NCBI RefSeq assembly: GCF_018866305.1
Contig: NZ_CP076456.1
Span: forward strand, 2,108,001-2,172,000
DNA from: Arthrobacter sunyaminii
GTDB lineage: Bacteria > Actinomycetota > Actinomycetes > Actinomycetales > Micrococcaceae
DNA: 64,000 bases
Direction: 5' to 3'
Position 1 is the first letter of the stretch. The number at the start of each line of letters is the position of its first letter. Below the pieces are notes generated by a model. The model was not told where the DNA came from and ran no database searches. It was given only the letters and a program-made list of their open reading frames with translations. The translations under genes and the position numbers were made by a program. Of this stretch, positions 18,678 to 28,541 are shown in pieces.

Positions 18678-19925
18678 CTACGTGATGGAGGCCGATCCGC
18701 GGCGCTTGTTGAACACATCAAAGGCAACAGCAGCCAGGAGCACCAGGCCCTTGATGAGCTGCTGATATTCGGTTCCAACGCCCATGATGGACATGCCGTT
18801 GTTCAGGATTCCGATGATCAGGCCGCCGATGATCGCACCGGTGACCCGGCCGATGCCGCCGGTGACTGCGGCGCCGCCGATGAACACTGCCGCAATGGCA
18901 TCCAGTTCGAATCCCTCTCCGGCCTTCGGGCTGGCGAGGTTCAGCTGGGCGGTGAAGACCAGGCCGGCCAGCGCAGCCAGCACGCCCATGTTGATGAACA
19001 CGGTGAAGGTGGTCCGCTTGGTGTTGATGCCGGAAAGTTCAGCAGCGTGCAGGTTCCCGCCCATGGCGTAGATGTGGCGGCCCCAGACGCTGCGGTTCAT
19101 GACGGCCGAATAGCCAACCGTCAGCAGGCCCAGAATCACCAGCACGATGGGCGTCCCGCGGTAGCTGGCCAGCAGGTAGGTGATGAAGAGGACCATGGCC
19201 GCGGTCAGCGTCAACTTTGCGGCGAACCAGAGCATCGGCTCGTCCACAAGCTGGTGGCGGCGGCGGATCATCCGCTGGCGGATGCCTGAGCCAACCAGGG
19301 CCGCGGCGGAGAGCACGCCGATGATGACGGTCAGCGGCTCCAGGAAGCTCGTTCCGCCCCCGAGGTCGGGGAGGAATCCGCTGCCCAGATCCCGGAACTG
19401 GTCCGGGAACGGCGAGATCTGCTTGTTCTGCAGGACGATCTGCGTCAGCCCCCGAAATGTGAGCATGCCGGCCAGGGTCACAATGAAGGCCGGAATGCCG
19501 AAGTACGCAATCCAAAAGCCCTGCCATGCTCCGACGGCGGCGCCAAGGACCAGGCACAGGACGGCGGCCAGCCACCAGGGAAGTCCCCACTGGGTGATCA
19601 TGACGCCGGCGGCGGCACCGGTGAAGGCGACCACCGATCCAACGGACAGGTCAATGTGCCCGGCGATGATGACCAGCACCATGCCCACGGCCAGAATCAG
19701 GATGTAGCTGTTCTGGATGATGAGGTTGGAAACGTTGATCGGTGCCAGCGTGATCCCGTTGGTGGCGATCTGGAAAAAGATGATGATGGCGATCAGCGCG
19801 ATGAACAGACCGACCTGGCGAAGCTGCCCGGTCAGGTAGTTCAGGGCTGAACCGACGATTTCCTGCGGTTTCCCCTTCGGGGCCGGAACACCGGTGGACG
19901 ATCCCTGGTCGGTAAGAGTGCTCAT
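18678..19925 (-). CDS. mmsB: Multiple-sugar ABC transporter permease MmsB
   Basis: 415 residues, about ten membrane helices, for example [15 protein letters not shown] and [20 protein letters not shown]. The latter is the hallmark of the XylH/RbsC permease family, as is the cytoplasmic loop [17 protein letters not shown] (the ATPase-contacting EAA-like segment). The long insertion around residues 190-260 is typical of the XylH/MmsB branch. It forms the channel for monosaccharides bound by the ChvE-like protein. It is coupled to mmsA by an ATGA overlap. Confidence 0.92.
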   Translation of the reverse strand: MSTLTDQGSSTGVPAPKGKPQEIVGSALNYLTGQLRQVGLFIALIAIIIFFQIATNGITLAPINVSNLIIQNSYILILAVGMVLVIIAGHIDLSVGSVVAFTGAAAGVMITQWGLPWWLAAVLCLVLGAAVGAWQGFWIAYFGIPAFIVTLAGMLTFRGLTQIVLQNKQISPFPDQFRDLGSGFLPDLGGGTSFLEPLTVIIGVLSAAALVGSGIRQRMIRRRHQLVDEPMLWFAAKLTLTAAMVLFITYLLASYRGTPIVLVILGLLTVGYSAVMNRSVWGRHIYAMGGNLHAAELSGINTKRTTFTVFINMGVLAALAGLVFTAQLNLASPKAGEGFELDAIAAVFIGGAAVTGGIGRVTGAIIGGLIIGILNNGMSIMGVGTEYQQLIKGLVLLAAVAFDVFNKRRGSASIT

Positions 19926-21484
19926 TCGCTTTCCTTGTCTGTCGCGGCGGCAGGAATCCTGGCGTCGCGGGTCATGTACTGCATGAGGTATTCGGCACTG
20001 GCCTTTTCGCGCGGGACGTCAGCAGTGATCCGGCCTTCGGCCAGGGTATAGATGCGGTCGCAGATACCCAGCAGCTCCGGCAGCTCCGAGGAAATAACGA
20101 TGACGGCTTTTCCCTGGTCTGCCAGCTCATTGATGATGGTGTAAATCTCGTACTTTGCCCCCACATCGATGCCGCGGGTGGGCTCATCGAGGATCAGGAC
20201 GTCCGGATCAGTGTGGATCCACTTGGACAGGACCACCTTCTGCTGGTTCCCGCCCGAGAGCTTGCCCGTCAGTGCGGTCACCGAGGGTGCCTTGATGTTC
20301 ATGCTGGTGCGGTATTTGTCCGCCGTCAGATGTTCCCGGTACGGATCCACCCAGCCGCGGCTCGCCAGTTTGTCCAGTCCGGACATGGAGATGTTGCGCT
20401 TGATGTCCTCGATGAGGTTCAAGCCGTACCGCTTGCGGTCCTCGGTGGCGTAGGCAAGTCCGTGCCGGATGGCCTGGCCAACGTTCTTCATCGTGATTTC
20501 GCGGCCGTTCTTATATACGCGGCCGCTGATGTTGTGTCCGTAGCTGTGCCCGAAAACACTCATGGCAAGTTCCGTGCGCCCTGCGCCCATCAGACCGGCA
20601 ATGCCGACAATTTCGCCGGCCCGAACGTAGATGTTTGCCTCGGAAACCACCCGGCGGGTGCGGTCCAGCGGATGGTGCACCGTCCAGTCCTCGACGCGGA
20701 GCACTTCTTCGCCGATGACTGAAACATGCTCCGGATATCTGCTGTCCAGGTCCCGGCCCACCATGCCGCGGATGATGCGTTCCTCGGACACGTCGTCCTC
20801 GTGCATGTCCAGGGTTTCGATGGTGCGGCCGTCGCGGATGATGGTCACGGCGTCGGCGATGGCCTTAATCTCGTTGAGCTTGTGGCTGATGATGATGCAG
20901 GTGATTCCGTCTTCGCGCAGACCCTTGATCAGGCCCAGCAGGTGCTCGGAGTCTTCGTCATTCAGCGCAGCGGTTGGCTCATCCAGGATCAGCAGCTTCA
21001 CCCGCTTGGACAGGGCTTTGGCAATTTCCACCAGCTGCTGCTTGCCCACGCCGATGTCCTGGATCCGGGTGGCAGGGTTCTCGGAGAGCCCCACCCGCTC
21101 CAGGAGTCTGGCTGCCTCCAGATTGGTGCGGTGCCAGTCGATGAAGCCGCCCTTGGACTGTTCGTTGCCCAGGTAGATGTTCTCCGCAATGGACAGGAAG
21201 GGGCTCAGCGCCAGCTCCTGGTGGATGATGACCACGCCGGCCGCTTCGGAATCCTTGATGTCCCGGTATTCCTGCAGGTTGCCTTCCAGAAGGATTTCTC
21301 CCTCATAGCTTCCTGCGGGATAGACCCCGGAGAGCACCTTCATCAGGGTGGACTTGCCGGCACCGTTTTCACCGCAGATGGCATGCACCTGCCCTTGACG
21401 CACATCCAGGGAGACCTCCTGCAGTGCCTTGACCCCGGGGAAGGTCTTGGTAATTCCCCGCATGGAAAGAATGTTTTCGTTCAC
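19922..21484 (-). CDS. mmsA: Multiple-sugar ABC transporter ATP-binding protein MmsA
   Basis: 520 residues from the GTG at 21484, which has AAGGA 8 nt upstream and gives the family start [20 protein letters not shown]. It contains two ABC cassettes in tandem: Walker [10 protein letters not shown] (first) with signature [11 protein letters not shown], and a degenerate second Walker A ([13 protein letters not shown]) with [11 protein letters not shown] and Walker [14 protein letters not shown]. This is the sugar importer layout of XylG/RbsA/MmsA. The gene follows chvE (72 nt apart) and overlaps mmsB. Confidence 0.94.
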   Translation of the reverse strand: MNENILSMRGITKTFPGVKALQEVSLDVRQGQVHAICGENGAGKSTLMKVLSGVYPAGSYEGEILLEGNLQEYRDIKDSEAAGVVIIHQELALSPFLSIAENIYLGNEQSKGGFIDWHRTNLEAARLLERVGLSENPATRIQDIGVGKQQLVEIAKALSKRVKLLILDEPTAALNDEDSEHLLGLIKGLREDGITCIIISHKLNEIKAIADAVTIIRDGRTIETLDMHEDDVSEERIIRGMVGRDLDSRYPEHVSVIGEEVLRVEDWTVHHPLDRTRRVVSEANIYVRAGEIVGIAGLMGAGRTELAMSVFGHSYGHNISGRVYKNGREITMKNVGQAIRHGLAYATEDRKRYGLNLIEDIKRNISMSGLDKLASRGWVDPYREHLTADKYRTSMNIKAPSVTALTGKLSGGNQQKVVLSKWIHTDPDVLILDEPTRGIDVGAKYEIYTIINELADQGKAVIVISSELPELLGICDRIYTLAEGRITADVPREKASAEYLMQYMTRDARIPAAATDKESE

Positions 21485-21556
21485 GTTCGTGTCCTTGCCG
21501 GCGGATGCCGGGGGCGGAAGCATTTGCTGCCGCCCCCGGCACCGCGGTGGTCGGGA

Positions 21557-22684
21557 TTACTGCAGGTCTGAGGCTTCGTAGTAGCCGCTGTCCACGAGGA
21601 CTTCCTGGTAGTTGTCTTTGGTGACCACCACCGGGTCCAGCAGGAAGGTCGGAACAATCTTGACCTTGTTGTCGTACGTCTCGGTGTCATTGACCTCGGG
21701 GTCTTCGCCCTTGAGCACGTCGTCGACCATGGCCACGGCCTGCTCGCCGAGGGTGCGGGTGTCCTTGAAGATCGTGGAGTACTGCTGGTTATCCATGATC
21801 GACTTCACCGAGGCTGCTTCGGCGTCCTGGCCGGTAATGACGGGCAGGGCATCCGGCGCGTAGCCGGATCCGGTCAGGGCGGAAATGATGCCCAGGGAAA
21901 TGCCGTCATACGGGGAAAGGACGCCGTCCACTTTTTCGCCGCCGGAGTAGGTGCTGGCAATCAGGTTCTGCATGCGCTTCTGTGCCGTGGCGGGATCCCA
22001 GCGCAGTGTGGCGATCTGGGTGAAGCCGGTCTGGCCGCTCTTGACCACCAGCGTGCCCTTGTCGATGTAGGGCTGCAGGGTGTCCATGGCGCCGTCGTAG
22101 AAGAAGTTGGCGTTGTTGTCATCGGGGCTGCCGGCGAAGAGCTCAATGTTCTTGGGCTCGGTGACGCCGGTGTCCTTGCCTTCGGCGTCGAGGATCCCCA
22201 AGCCGGTCAGCAGCGACGTGGCCTGCTGCACGCCCACGGTGTAGTTGTCGAAGGTGGTGTAGTAGTCCACGTTCTCGTTGCCGGTGATCAGGCGGTCATA
22301 GGCGATGACCTTGATGCCGGCGGCTGCGGCATTGTCCAGCTGGTCGCTGAGGGCGGTGCCGTCGATGGCGGCGATCACCAGGACCTTGGCTCCCTTGGTG
22401 ATCATGTTGGAGACCTGCTGGACCTGGGTGGGAATGTCGTCGTCGGCATATTCCAGGGTGGTTTCATAGCCCAGGTCCTCAAGGGAGGCCTGAATGGAGT
22501 CGCCGTCCTTGATCCAGCGCTCGGAGGTCTTGGTGGGCATCGCGATGCCCACCAGCGCACCGGCATTGTCACCTGATTCGGCGCCGGAGTCAGCGCCGCC
22601 GCGGCCCGATCCGGAGCCGCAGCCGGCTACGGAAACGGCAAGGATTCCGGCCGTCACGCTAAGAAGTAGTTTACGGATTTTCAC
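21557..22684 (-). CDS. chvE: Sugar-binding lipoprotein of ABC transporter, ChvE-like
   Basis: 375 residues. A lipoprotein signal with basic start, hydrophobic core and lipobox SVAGC predicts Cys22 as the lipidated residue, then a Gly/Ser-rich linker. The rest is a type I periplasmic-binding fold; [19 protein letters not shown] and the repeated glycosyl-binding motifs ([22 protein letters not shown]) match the ChvE/XylF branch that binds several monosaccharides such as xylose, glucose and arabinose. It is the first gene of the transporter operon and is preceded by a LacI-type operator. Confidence 0.92.
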   Translation of the reverse strand: MKIRKLLLSVTAGILAVSVAGCGSGSGRGGADSGAESGDNAGALVGIAMPTKTSERWIKDGDSIQASLEDLGYETTLEYADDDIPTQVQQVSNMITKGAKVLVIAAIDGTALSDQLDNAAAAGIKVIAYDRLITGNENVDYYTTFDNYTVGVQQATSLLTGLGILDAEGKDTGVTEPKNIELFAGSPDDNNANFFYDGAMDTLQPYIDKGTLVVKSGQTGFTQIATLRWDPATAQKRMQNLIASTYSGGEKVDGVLSPYDGISLGIISALTGSGYAPDALPVITGQDAEAASVKSIMDNQQYSTIFKDTRTLGEQAVAMVDDVLKGEDPEVNDTETYDNKVKIVPTFLLDPVVVTKDNYQEVLVDSGYYEASDLQ

Positions 22685-22791
22685 GAAGGAGCCCTTTCGA
22701 TGGACGTCTCTGTCTAACGGGGGAATCTGCCGGATGGTCGAAGCGGTTTCGCTTTCCGCCTCCCGGAAGAGAATGAGAAGTGGATCACATT

Positions 22792-22835
22792 TGTGAGCGC
22801 TAACATTATGGCGCCCGAAAGGACCCGGTTGTCAA
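22792..22835 (-). promoter_or_regulatory. Promoter and LacI-type operator of the chvE-mmsA-mmsB operon
   Basis: On the minus strand TTGACA (22830-22835) and CATAAT (22805-22810) make a promoter with a 19-nt spacer. The palindrome TGTTAGCGCTCACA (22792-22805), with a central AGCGCT, begins one base inside the -10 box and covers the expected start site. A second imperfect palindrome, CGAAGCGGTTTCG (22739-22751), lies further down in the leader. This layout fits repression by a LacI/GalR-family protein, which is not encoded in the window. Confidence 0.75.
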
Positions 22836-22852
22836 TTCGATTCTGTTCGGGC

Positions 22853-24073
22853 CTAGCGGCGCAGTTCAGCCAGCACCGCGGAAATGCCGGTGAAGGTCTC
22901 CTCAAACGAGGTGGACAGCGGAGACAGTCCCAGCCTGATGCCCGACGGATTACGGTAATCCGGGATGATGCCCTGCTCCCAAAGAGCTGCAGTAACAGCT
23001 TTGAACGCCGGATGGTCAATGGTGATATGACTGCCGCGCTGCGCCGCGTCCCGGGGAGAGGCAACGACGACGCCGTGCGGGGCGAGCAGAGCGTCTACGG
23101 CCGTCAGCGCGTACTCTGTCAGGGCCACCGATTTTGCGCGCACTGCTCCGATGCCTGCTTCGGCAATGAGCGCAATCATGTCCCGCATCGGCAGCATGCC
23201 CAGCACGGGCGGAGTGCCGGAGACAAGCCTGCGGATACCGGCGGCGGGTTGATATCCCTGCGCCATGCCGAACGGATCGGCGCTGCCGAGCCAGCCCTGG
23301 ATGGGTTGCTGGAAGTCCGCCTGGTGCCGCGACGCCACGTAGGCCCACGCGGGAGCACCGGGGCCCCCGTTGAGGTACTTGTAGCTGCAGCCCACAGCGT
23401 AGTCCACATTCCAGGCGTCCAGCTGTGCAGGCACGGCACCTGCTGAATGGCACAGGTCCCAGAGCACCAGTCCCCCGGCCGCGTGGACCACTGAGGTGAT
23501 GGCTTCGGCGTCGGCCAGGAACCCGGAACGGTACGCCACGTGGCTGAAGACGGCCAGCGCGGTTTGAGGGCCCACGCAGGCCGCCACCGCTTCAGCGCTC
23601 ACGCCGCCGTCGTAATCCGCGCGAACCCAGCGCAGGGTCAGCCCGCACTCGCGCGCAATGCCCTCCATGACATACCGGTCGGTGGGAAAGTTGTCGGCGT
23701 CCAGAACGATTTCCGTTCGGCCGGGCCGGGCCGCAACAGCGGCCCGGCCCAGTTTGTAGAGCAGGACGGTGGTCGAATCGGCGACGATGCACTGTCCGGC
23801 AGCGGCACCAAGCGCTGTTGCTCCCAGTTCGTCGCCGATCTGCTGCGGCAATTCCAGCCACTGCTCGTCCCAGCCGCGGATCAGCCGCCCGCCCCACTGC
23901 TCCCGGACAAAGCCCTGAAGGTGTTCCTCAGTGGCACGAAGCGGCCGGCCCAGGGAGTTGCCGTCCAGGTATGAACTCACCCCGTCGGCAGGGAGGAAGC
24001 GGTCCCGGAAGCCGGCCAGCGGATCCGCCGCATCCAGTTCCTTGGCAGCAATGAGCAGATCCGGTTCAGTCAT
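22853..24073 (-). CDS. kynU: Kynureninase
   Basis: 406 residues, a PLP-dependent fold type I enzyme. The PLP Lys is Lys232 in GCSYKYLNGGPGAPA, the family signature, with the PLP-contacting Asp206 in LVLWDLCHSAGAVP upstream. The enzyme splits L-kynurenine to anthranilate and alanine (or 3-hydroxykynurenine to 3-hydroxyanthranilate) in tryptophan breakdown. Length is that of the family. No kynA or kynB is seen near it, so the pathway is completed elsewhere or the enzyme is a stand-alone salvage function. It stops only 18 nt from the sugar operon -35 box. Confidence 0.93.
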   Translation of the reverse strand: MTEPDLLIAAKELDAADPLAGFRDRFLPADGVSSYLDGNSLGRPLRATEEHLQGFVREQWGGRLIRGWDEQWLELPQQIGDELGATALGAAAGQCIVADSTTVLLYKLGRAAVAARPGRTEIVLDADNFPTDRYVMEGIARECGLTLRWVRADYDGGVSAEAVAACVGPQTALAVFSHVAYRSGFLADAEAITSVVHAAGGLVLWDLCHSAGAVPAQLDAWNVDYAVGCSYKYLNGGPGAPAWAYVASRHQADFQQPIQGWLGSADPFGMAQGYQPAAGIRRLVSGTPPVLGMLPMRDMIALIAEAGIGAVRAKSVALTEYALTAVDALLAPHGVVVASPRDAAQRGSHITIDHPAFKAVTAALWEQGIIPDYRNPSGIRLGLSPLSTSFEETFTGISAVLAELRR

Positions 24074-24090
24074 GAGCGCCCCTTAGCAAA

Positions 24091-25017
24091 CTAGCTGTTC
24101 CGAGACTCGCCGGACGCCGCAAGCGGCTGGACGGATCCGTGGAAATGGCGCCTGAGGGAGCGGTTGTTCCAGCCAACAAAGGTGGACCCGGTGTACCGGT
24201 CTTCATCCTCGGCGTCCTGGATGGACAGCGAGACCGTGGCCGGCAGGAACACCGGGGACTCGAAGTCGATACTCCACTCGTAGGGCTCTTCCCGGTTTTG
24301 CACGATGTCCGCCACCACGCGGGACGCGAGATACATCCCGTGGGCCAGAGACCGCTTCATGCCCAGCGCCTTCGCCGACAGGCGGCTCAGGTGGATGGGG
24401 TTGAAGTCCCCCGAGACCCCTGCATAGTTGCGTCCGGCATCCGCCCCGAGCCGCCACACGGCGGTGGGCACCGGCGGCACGAAGTCGGCGCGGTCGGCCC
24501 GTGCTTCCTGCCGGTCAAACCGGGGCAGGAAAACACCCTTGGCCAGGTACGTGGATCTTCCACGCCACACCACGTCACCGGATTCTCCGGCGCTGACCTC
24601 GGCCACAAGCTCCACCTGGGTGCCGGCGCGGTGCCCGGCCAGGTTCTCGGCCCACGCCGTCACCGTCAGGGGCTCGGCGTAGTGGATCGGGCGGAAATGC
24701 TGCACCTGGTTGCGCAGATGCACCATACCCAGCAGCGGCAGCGGGAAGTCCTCGCGCGCCATCAGGCTCATGGCCACGGGAAACGCAAAGGTGTGCACGT
24801 AGCCGGTGGGCAGGTAGTCAGTGGCACTGTGCAGGACCAGCCGCTGGAAGTCGGTCAGCTTGGCCAAATCGACGACGGCGCCGCGCACCTCGTGCCGGTC
24901 GGACGGAAGGACGCGCGGTCCCTTGGAAGACGACAGGCGTGACTTCGCGGCGCTGCCCACGGCGCCCGCGTACAGCTTCCCGAGGGCGGGAATTTCATCC
25001 AGGGTTGTGGTGCTCAT
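24091..25017 (-). CDS. MaoC-like (R)-specific hydratase, HtdX-type
   Basis: 308 residues from the ATG at 25017, which overlaps the fabG stop as ATGA; the open frame to 25041 is inside that gene. The hydratase-2 motif YAGVSGDFNPIHLS holds the catalytic Asp and His, followed by SLAHGMYLASRVV. The N-terminal half is a second, non-catalytic hot-dog domain. It would reversibly hydrate 2-enoyl-CoA/ACP to (R)-3-hydroxyacyl-CoA. The set MaoC-FabG-thiolase matches htdX-fabG4-fadA2 of mycobacteria. Confidence 0.88.
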   Translation of the reverse strand: MSTTTLDEIPALGKLYAGAVGSAAKSRLSSSKGPRVLPSDRHEVRGAVVDLAKLTDFQRLVLHSATDYLPTGYVHTFAFPVAMSLMAREDFPLPLLGMVHLRNQVQHFRPIHYAEPLTVTAWAENLAGHRAGTQVELVAEVSAGESGDVVWRGRSTYLAKGVFLPRFDRQEARADRADFVPPVPTAVWRLGADAGRNYAGVSGDFNPIHLSRLSAKALGMKRSLAHGMYLASRVVADIVQNREEPYEWSIDFESPVFLPATVSLSIQDAEDEDRYTGSTFVGWNNRSLRRHFHGSVQPLAASGESRNS

Positions 25018-26354
25018 GCGCCCACCATATTCTGCCCGCACACACGGACCACCTGGCCGTTGACCCCTGCCGCCGCATCGGAGGCGAGGAAGGAAATGGT
25101 TTCAGCCACGTCCACGGGCAGGCCGCCCTGCTGCAGGCTGCTCAGCCGGCGGGCAACCTGCCGGGTCAGGGCAGGAATGGCAGCGGTCATGTCCGTCTCG
25201 ATGAAGCCGGGCGCCACGGCGTTGATGGAGCCGCCCCGCGGCGCCAGCAGCGGTGCGGTGGCCCGGACCATGCCGATCACACCGCCCTTGGAAGCGGCAT
25301 AGTTGGTCTGTCCGCGGTTGCCGGCGATGCCGCTGGTGGAGGCCAGCGACACGATCCGTCCTTCCCGGCTGAAGATGTCCGAGGCCAACAGTGTCTCGTT
25401 CATGCGCAGCTGGGAGGCAATGTTGACCGCGATGACCGAACCCCACCGCGCTTCGTCCATGTTGGCCAGCAGTTTGTCGCGGGTGATCCCGGCATTGTGG
25501 ATCACGATGTCGAGGTGGCCGTAGCGCTCGGCCGCGTGGGCCAGGATGCGGCCTGCAGCGTCCTCCCGGGTGATGTCCACCTGCAGGGCCGTGCCGTTGA
25601 TTTCATTGGCGACCCTGGCCAGCTGTTCGCCGGCAGCCGGAACGTCCACCACGATGACCTTGGCGCCGTCGCGGTGCAGGACTTTGGCAATGGCCGCGCC
25701 GATGCCGCGGGCCGCTCCGGTCACCACAGCCACCTTGCCGGCCAGAGGCGCGTTCCAATCCTCGGGCAGCGTGCCCGCGTCGGAGCCAACAGTGATGAAC
25801 TGCCCGCTCACGTAGGCGCTCTTGCCTGACAGCAGGAACCGCAGGGCGGCGGCCACGGACGGTGCCGTTGCCCGTACTCCGTTGGCCAGCACGATGCCGT
25901 TGGCGGTGGCGCCGCCGCGCAGTTCGTGGGCGATGGAACGCAGGGTGCCGTCAATGCCCTGGCGGGCAGCGGCGGCAGCGGGATCCTGTGCCTCGGCCGC
26001 GGGACGGGAAACAGTAACCACGCGTCCGCCCGGTGCGAGGTCACGCAGTGCCGCCCCGGCGGCCAGCGTCGGCTCGGCGAGGTCGGTCGGGGCGGCGGCC
26101 TCGTCGAGCACGATCAGGATGGCGCCGAGCTTTTCCTTCGGTGTGGCATGGCGGCGGACATCCTGGTCCCAGGAGAGCAGCAGCTGGGACAGGTCGTCGG
26201 CGCTTTCGCCTTTGCCCAGCACCAGCACCGGTCCCGGAACCAGCGGCTTGGCCGGGTCGAAGCGGCGCAGGATGGCCGGCCGGGGCAGGCCCAGCTTTTT
26301 GGACAGGTCCCGCGTAAAGCCGGTATTGACCAGCTTGAGATAGGTATCAGTCAT
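25014..26354 (-). CDS. fabG: High-molecular-weight 3-oxoacyl-ACP/CoA reductase, FabG4-type
   Basis: 446 residues, in two parts. Residues 1-200 form a flavodoxin-like N-terminal domain with no recognisable catalytic site. Residues 205-446 are a full SDR: TGAARGIG (212-219) for cofactor binding, NAG in HNAGITRD, and the Ser/Tyr/Lys set in SLASTSGIAG and TNYAASKGG. HMW FabG reduces 3-oxoacyl-CoA with NADH, unlike the short NADPH FabG near 51 kb. It starts 3 nt before the thiolase stop and overlaps the MaoC gene by 4 nt, so the three are one operon. Confidence 0.9.
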   Translation of the reverse strand: MTDTYLKLVNTGFTRDLSKKLGLPRPAILRRFDPAKPLVPGPVLVLGKGESADDLSQLLLSWDQDVRRHATPKEKLGAILIVLDEAAAPTDLAEPTLAAGAALRDLAPGGRVVTVSRPAAEAQDPAAAAARQGIDGTLRSIAHELRGGATANGIVLANGVRATAPSVAAALRFLLSGKSAYVSGQFITVGSDAGTLPEDWNAPLAGKVAVVTGAARGIGAAIAKVLHRDGAKVIVVDVPAAGEQLARVANEINGTALQVDITREDAAGRILAHAAERYGHLDIVIHNAGITRDKLLANMDEARWGSVIAVNIASQLRMNETLLASDIFSREGRIVSLASTSGIAGNRGQTNYAASKGGVIGMVRATAPLLAPRGGSINAVAPGFIETDMTAAIPALTRQVARRLSSLQQGGLPVDVAETISFLASDAAAGVNGQVVRVCGQNMVGA

Positions 26355-26356
26355 GA

Positions 26357-27694
26357 TCAGCGCGCCTCCAGGATCGCAACGAGGCCCTGCCCGCCGGCAG
26401 CGCAGATGGAAATCAGGCCGCGGCCTGAGCCCTTTTCGTGCAGCATCTTGGCCAGCGACGCGACGATGCGTCCGCCGGTGGCTGCGAACGGGTGGCCGGC
26501 GGCCAGGGACGAGCCGTTGACGTTGAGTTTGCTGCGGTCGATGCTGCCGAGCGGACCCTCCAGCCCCAGGCGGGTGCGGCAGAACTCGTCGTCTTCCCAG
26601 GCGGCGAGTGTGGAAAGCACGGTGCCGGCGAAGGCTTCGTGGATTTCGAAGAAGTCGAAGTCGTCGAAGGTCAGGTTGTGGCGGGCCAGCAGGCGCGGAA
26701 CGGCAAAGGCAGGGGCCATCAGCAGTCCGTCCTTGCCGTGAACGAAGTCCACGGCGCCGGCTTCGGCGTCGACAATGTTTGCCAGCATGGGCAGGTCATG
26801 TTCGCGGGCGTAATCCTCGGAGCCCAGCAGCACTACGGAGGCGCCGTCGGTCAGCGGGGTGGAGTTGCCCGCGGTCATGGTGGCTTCATCGCCCAAGCTC
26901 TTGCCGAAGGCGGGCTTGAGCTTGGCCAGCTTCTCCATGGAGGTGTCTGCGCGCAGGTTCGCGTCCCGGGACAGGCCGCGGTACGGCGTGACCAGGTCAT
27001 CGAAGAAGCCGCGGTCGTAGGCTGCGGCCATGTTGCGGTGGCTGTTGTACGCCAGTTCGTCCTGCGCCTCGCGGGTGATCTTCCACTGCGCGGTGGTCAG
27101 TGCCTGGTGCTCGCCCATGGACAGGCCGGTGCGCGGTTCGCCGGTGGAGGGTGCGTTCGGGGAGAGGTCCTTGGGGCGGATTTTCGCGACGGCGGCGAGC
27201 TTCTGCTTGGTGGTGCGGGCACGGGAGAGGTCCAGCAGCGCCCGGCGCAGGCCTTCGCTGACGGCAATGGGAGCGTCCGAAGCGGAGTCGACGCCGCCGG
27301 CGATGGCGGAATCCAGCTGACCGAGCTTGATCTTGTTGGCCAGGCTGACCACTGTCTCGAGGCCGGTGGCGCAGGCCTGCTGAACGTCATACGCGGGGGT
27401 TTCCGGCGACAGTGCCGAGCCCAGGACCGCTTCGCGGGTCAGGTTGAAGTCCCGGGAGTGCTTCAGGACGGCGCCGGCGGCCACTTCGCCGATGCGCTCG
27501 CCCTGCAGGCCAAAGCGGGCAACCAGTCCGTCGAGTGCGGCCGTGAGCATGTCCTGGTTGGAGCTGTAGGTGTACTTGCCGCCGGAGCGGGCGAACGGGA
27601 TGCGGTTTCCGCCGATGACGACGGCTTTTCGTACGGAGGGAGCAGAGGTGTTCCCTCCGGTTGCGGCGGGTTCGGCCTGGGGCTGGACAGCCAT
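26357..27694 (-). CDS. Acetyl-CoA C-acetyltransferase (thiolase), FadA2-like
   Basis: 445 residues from the ATG at 27694, preceded by AGGAGA; the frame extends to 27808 across the divergent regulator region and is not used. The active-site Cys is in DVQQACATGLETVV, the His in LAAGHPFAATGGRIV, and the second Cys in SICAAGGQGLV. It catalyses thiolysis of 3-oxoacyl-CoA or the reverse condensation. It heads the leftward fatty-acid operon and is divergent from the tetR-type gene. A FadA2-like assignment is by context. Confidence 0.9.
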   Translation of the reverse strand: MAVQPQAEPAATGGNTSAPSVRKAVVIGGNRIPFARSGGKYTYSSNQDMLTAALDGLVARFGLQGERIGEVAAGAVLKHSRDFNLTREAVLGSALSPETPAYDVQQACATGLETVVSLANKIKLGQLDSAIAGGVDSASDAPIAVSEGLRRALLDLSRARTTKQKLAAVAKIRPKDLSPNAPSTGEPRTGLSMGEHQALTTAQWKITREAQDELAYNSHRNMAAAYDRGFFDDLVTPYRGLSRDANLRADTSMEKLAKLKPAFGKSLGDEATMTAGNSTPLTDGASVVLLGSEDYAREHDLPMLANIVDAEAGAVDFVHGKDGLLMAPAFAVPRLLARHNLTFDDFDFFEIHEAFAGTVLSTLAAWEDDEFCRTRLGLEGPLGSIDRSKLNVNGSSLAAGHPFAATGGRIVASLAKMLHEKGSGRGLISICAAGGQGLVAILEAR

Positions 27695-27756
27695 GATGTT
27701 GTCTCCTAGGAAAATACTGCTAAGTGTGAGGGGAGTTACTGCAACCCAGCGTACCT

Positions 27757-27771
27757 GATACGCTGAGTATC
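27757..27771. promoter_or_regulatory. Candidate operator of the TetR regulator
   Basis: GATAC and GTATC form an inverted repeat with a 5-nt spacer, ending exactly at the GTG start of the TetR gene within the 77-nt divergent intergenic region. An autoregulated TetR commonly binds such a site. The arms are short, so this is only a candidate. Confidence 0.4.
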
Positions 27772-28479
27772 GTGAACACCGCTCTTCAAGATCCCCCTCC
27801 CCCCGCACCGTCGGACGGCCGGTCGCTGCGCTGGGAGGCGCACCGGGCCGAACGTCGCCGTGAGCTGATCAAAGCAGCCAGGCGTGCTGTTCATGCCTTG
27901 GGTTCCGGAGCCTCCATGGAGGAGATTGCGGCCGCCTCCGGAACATCCAAGTCCGTCTACTACCGCTACTTCGGCGACAAGGCGGGCCTGCAGCAGGCAA
28001 TGGGCGAGGTTGTCCTTTCCCAGATGCAGGACAAGATCCTCGCCGCAGGCCGCACGGCGGATTCGCCCCGGGCCGGCCTGCAGGCCATGGTTTCCGCCTA
28101 CCTCCAGATGGCCCAGACCTCCCCCAACGTGTACGCGTTTGTCACGGGCGGCACCGCTGAGGCTTCGGGCAGCGCAGGGCCGCGCTTCTCCGACAGCCTC
28201 ACCTCCTTCTTCGCAGCCATCACGGAAATGATGGAACGTGCTTTGCGCGCCTATCTGGACAGCCGCTCCAACGGCGCCTCTCCCGGCAGATCGTCCGCAC
28301 CCGAGCTCGGCATTGCTGCCGGATTCTGGCCGACGGCGGCACTGGGCATGGTCCGTGCCGCCGGAGAACGCTGGCTGGCAACTCCCCCCGGACCGGGCAA
28401 GCCCACCGAGGCCCAGATGACCGAGCAGCTGACGGCCTGGCTCTTTGACGGCATCGGCTACGAGCAGGGACCGCCGTGA
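27772..28479 (+). CDS. TetR/AcrR family transcriptional regulator
   Basis: 235 residues from a GTG start. The N-terminal helix-turn-helix (about residues 25-75) contains SMEEIAAASGTSKSVYYRYFGDKAGL, typical of TetR; the rest is the ligand/dimer domain. There is a divergent thiolase operon on one side and an acyl-CoA oxidase-like gene 62 nt downstream, so it likely controls this fatty-acid locus and senses an acyl-CoA. The effector cannot be read from the sequence. Confidence 0.88.
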   Translation: MNTALQDPPPPAPSDGRSLRWEAHRAERRRELIKAARRAVHALGSGASMEEIAAASGTSKSVYYRYFGDKAGLQQAMGEVVLSQMQDKILAAGRTADSPRAGLQAMVSAYLQMAQTSPNVYAFVTGGTAEASGSAGPRFSDSLTSFFAAITEMMERALRAYLDSRSNGASPGRSSAPELGIAAGFWPTAALGMVRAAGERWLATPPGPGKPTEAQMTEQLTAWLFDGIGYEQGPP

Positions 28480-28541
28480 CCCGCACCAACATCCCCAGCA
28501 TCACCTCCCCCCGGCACGACAACCAACTAAAAGGACACGCA

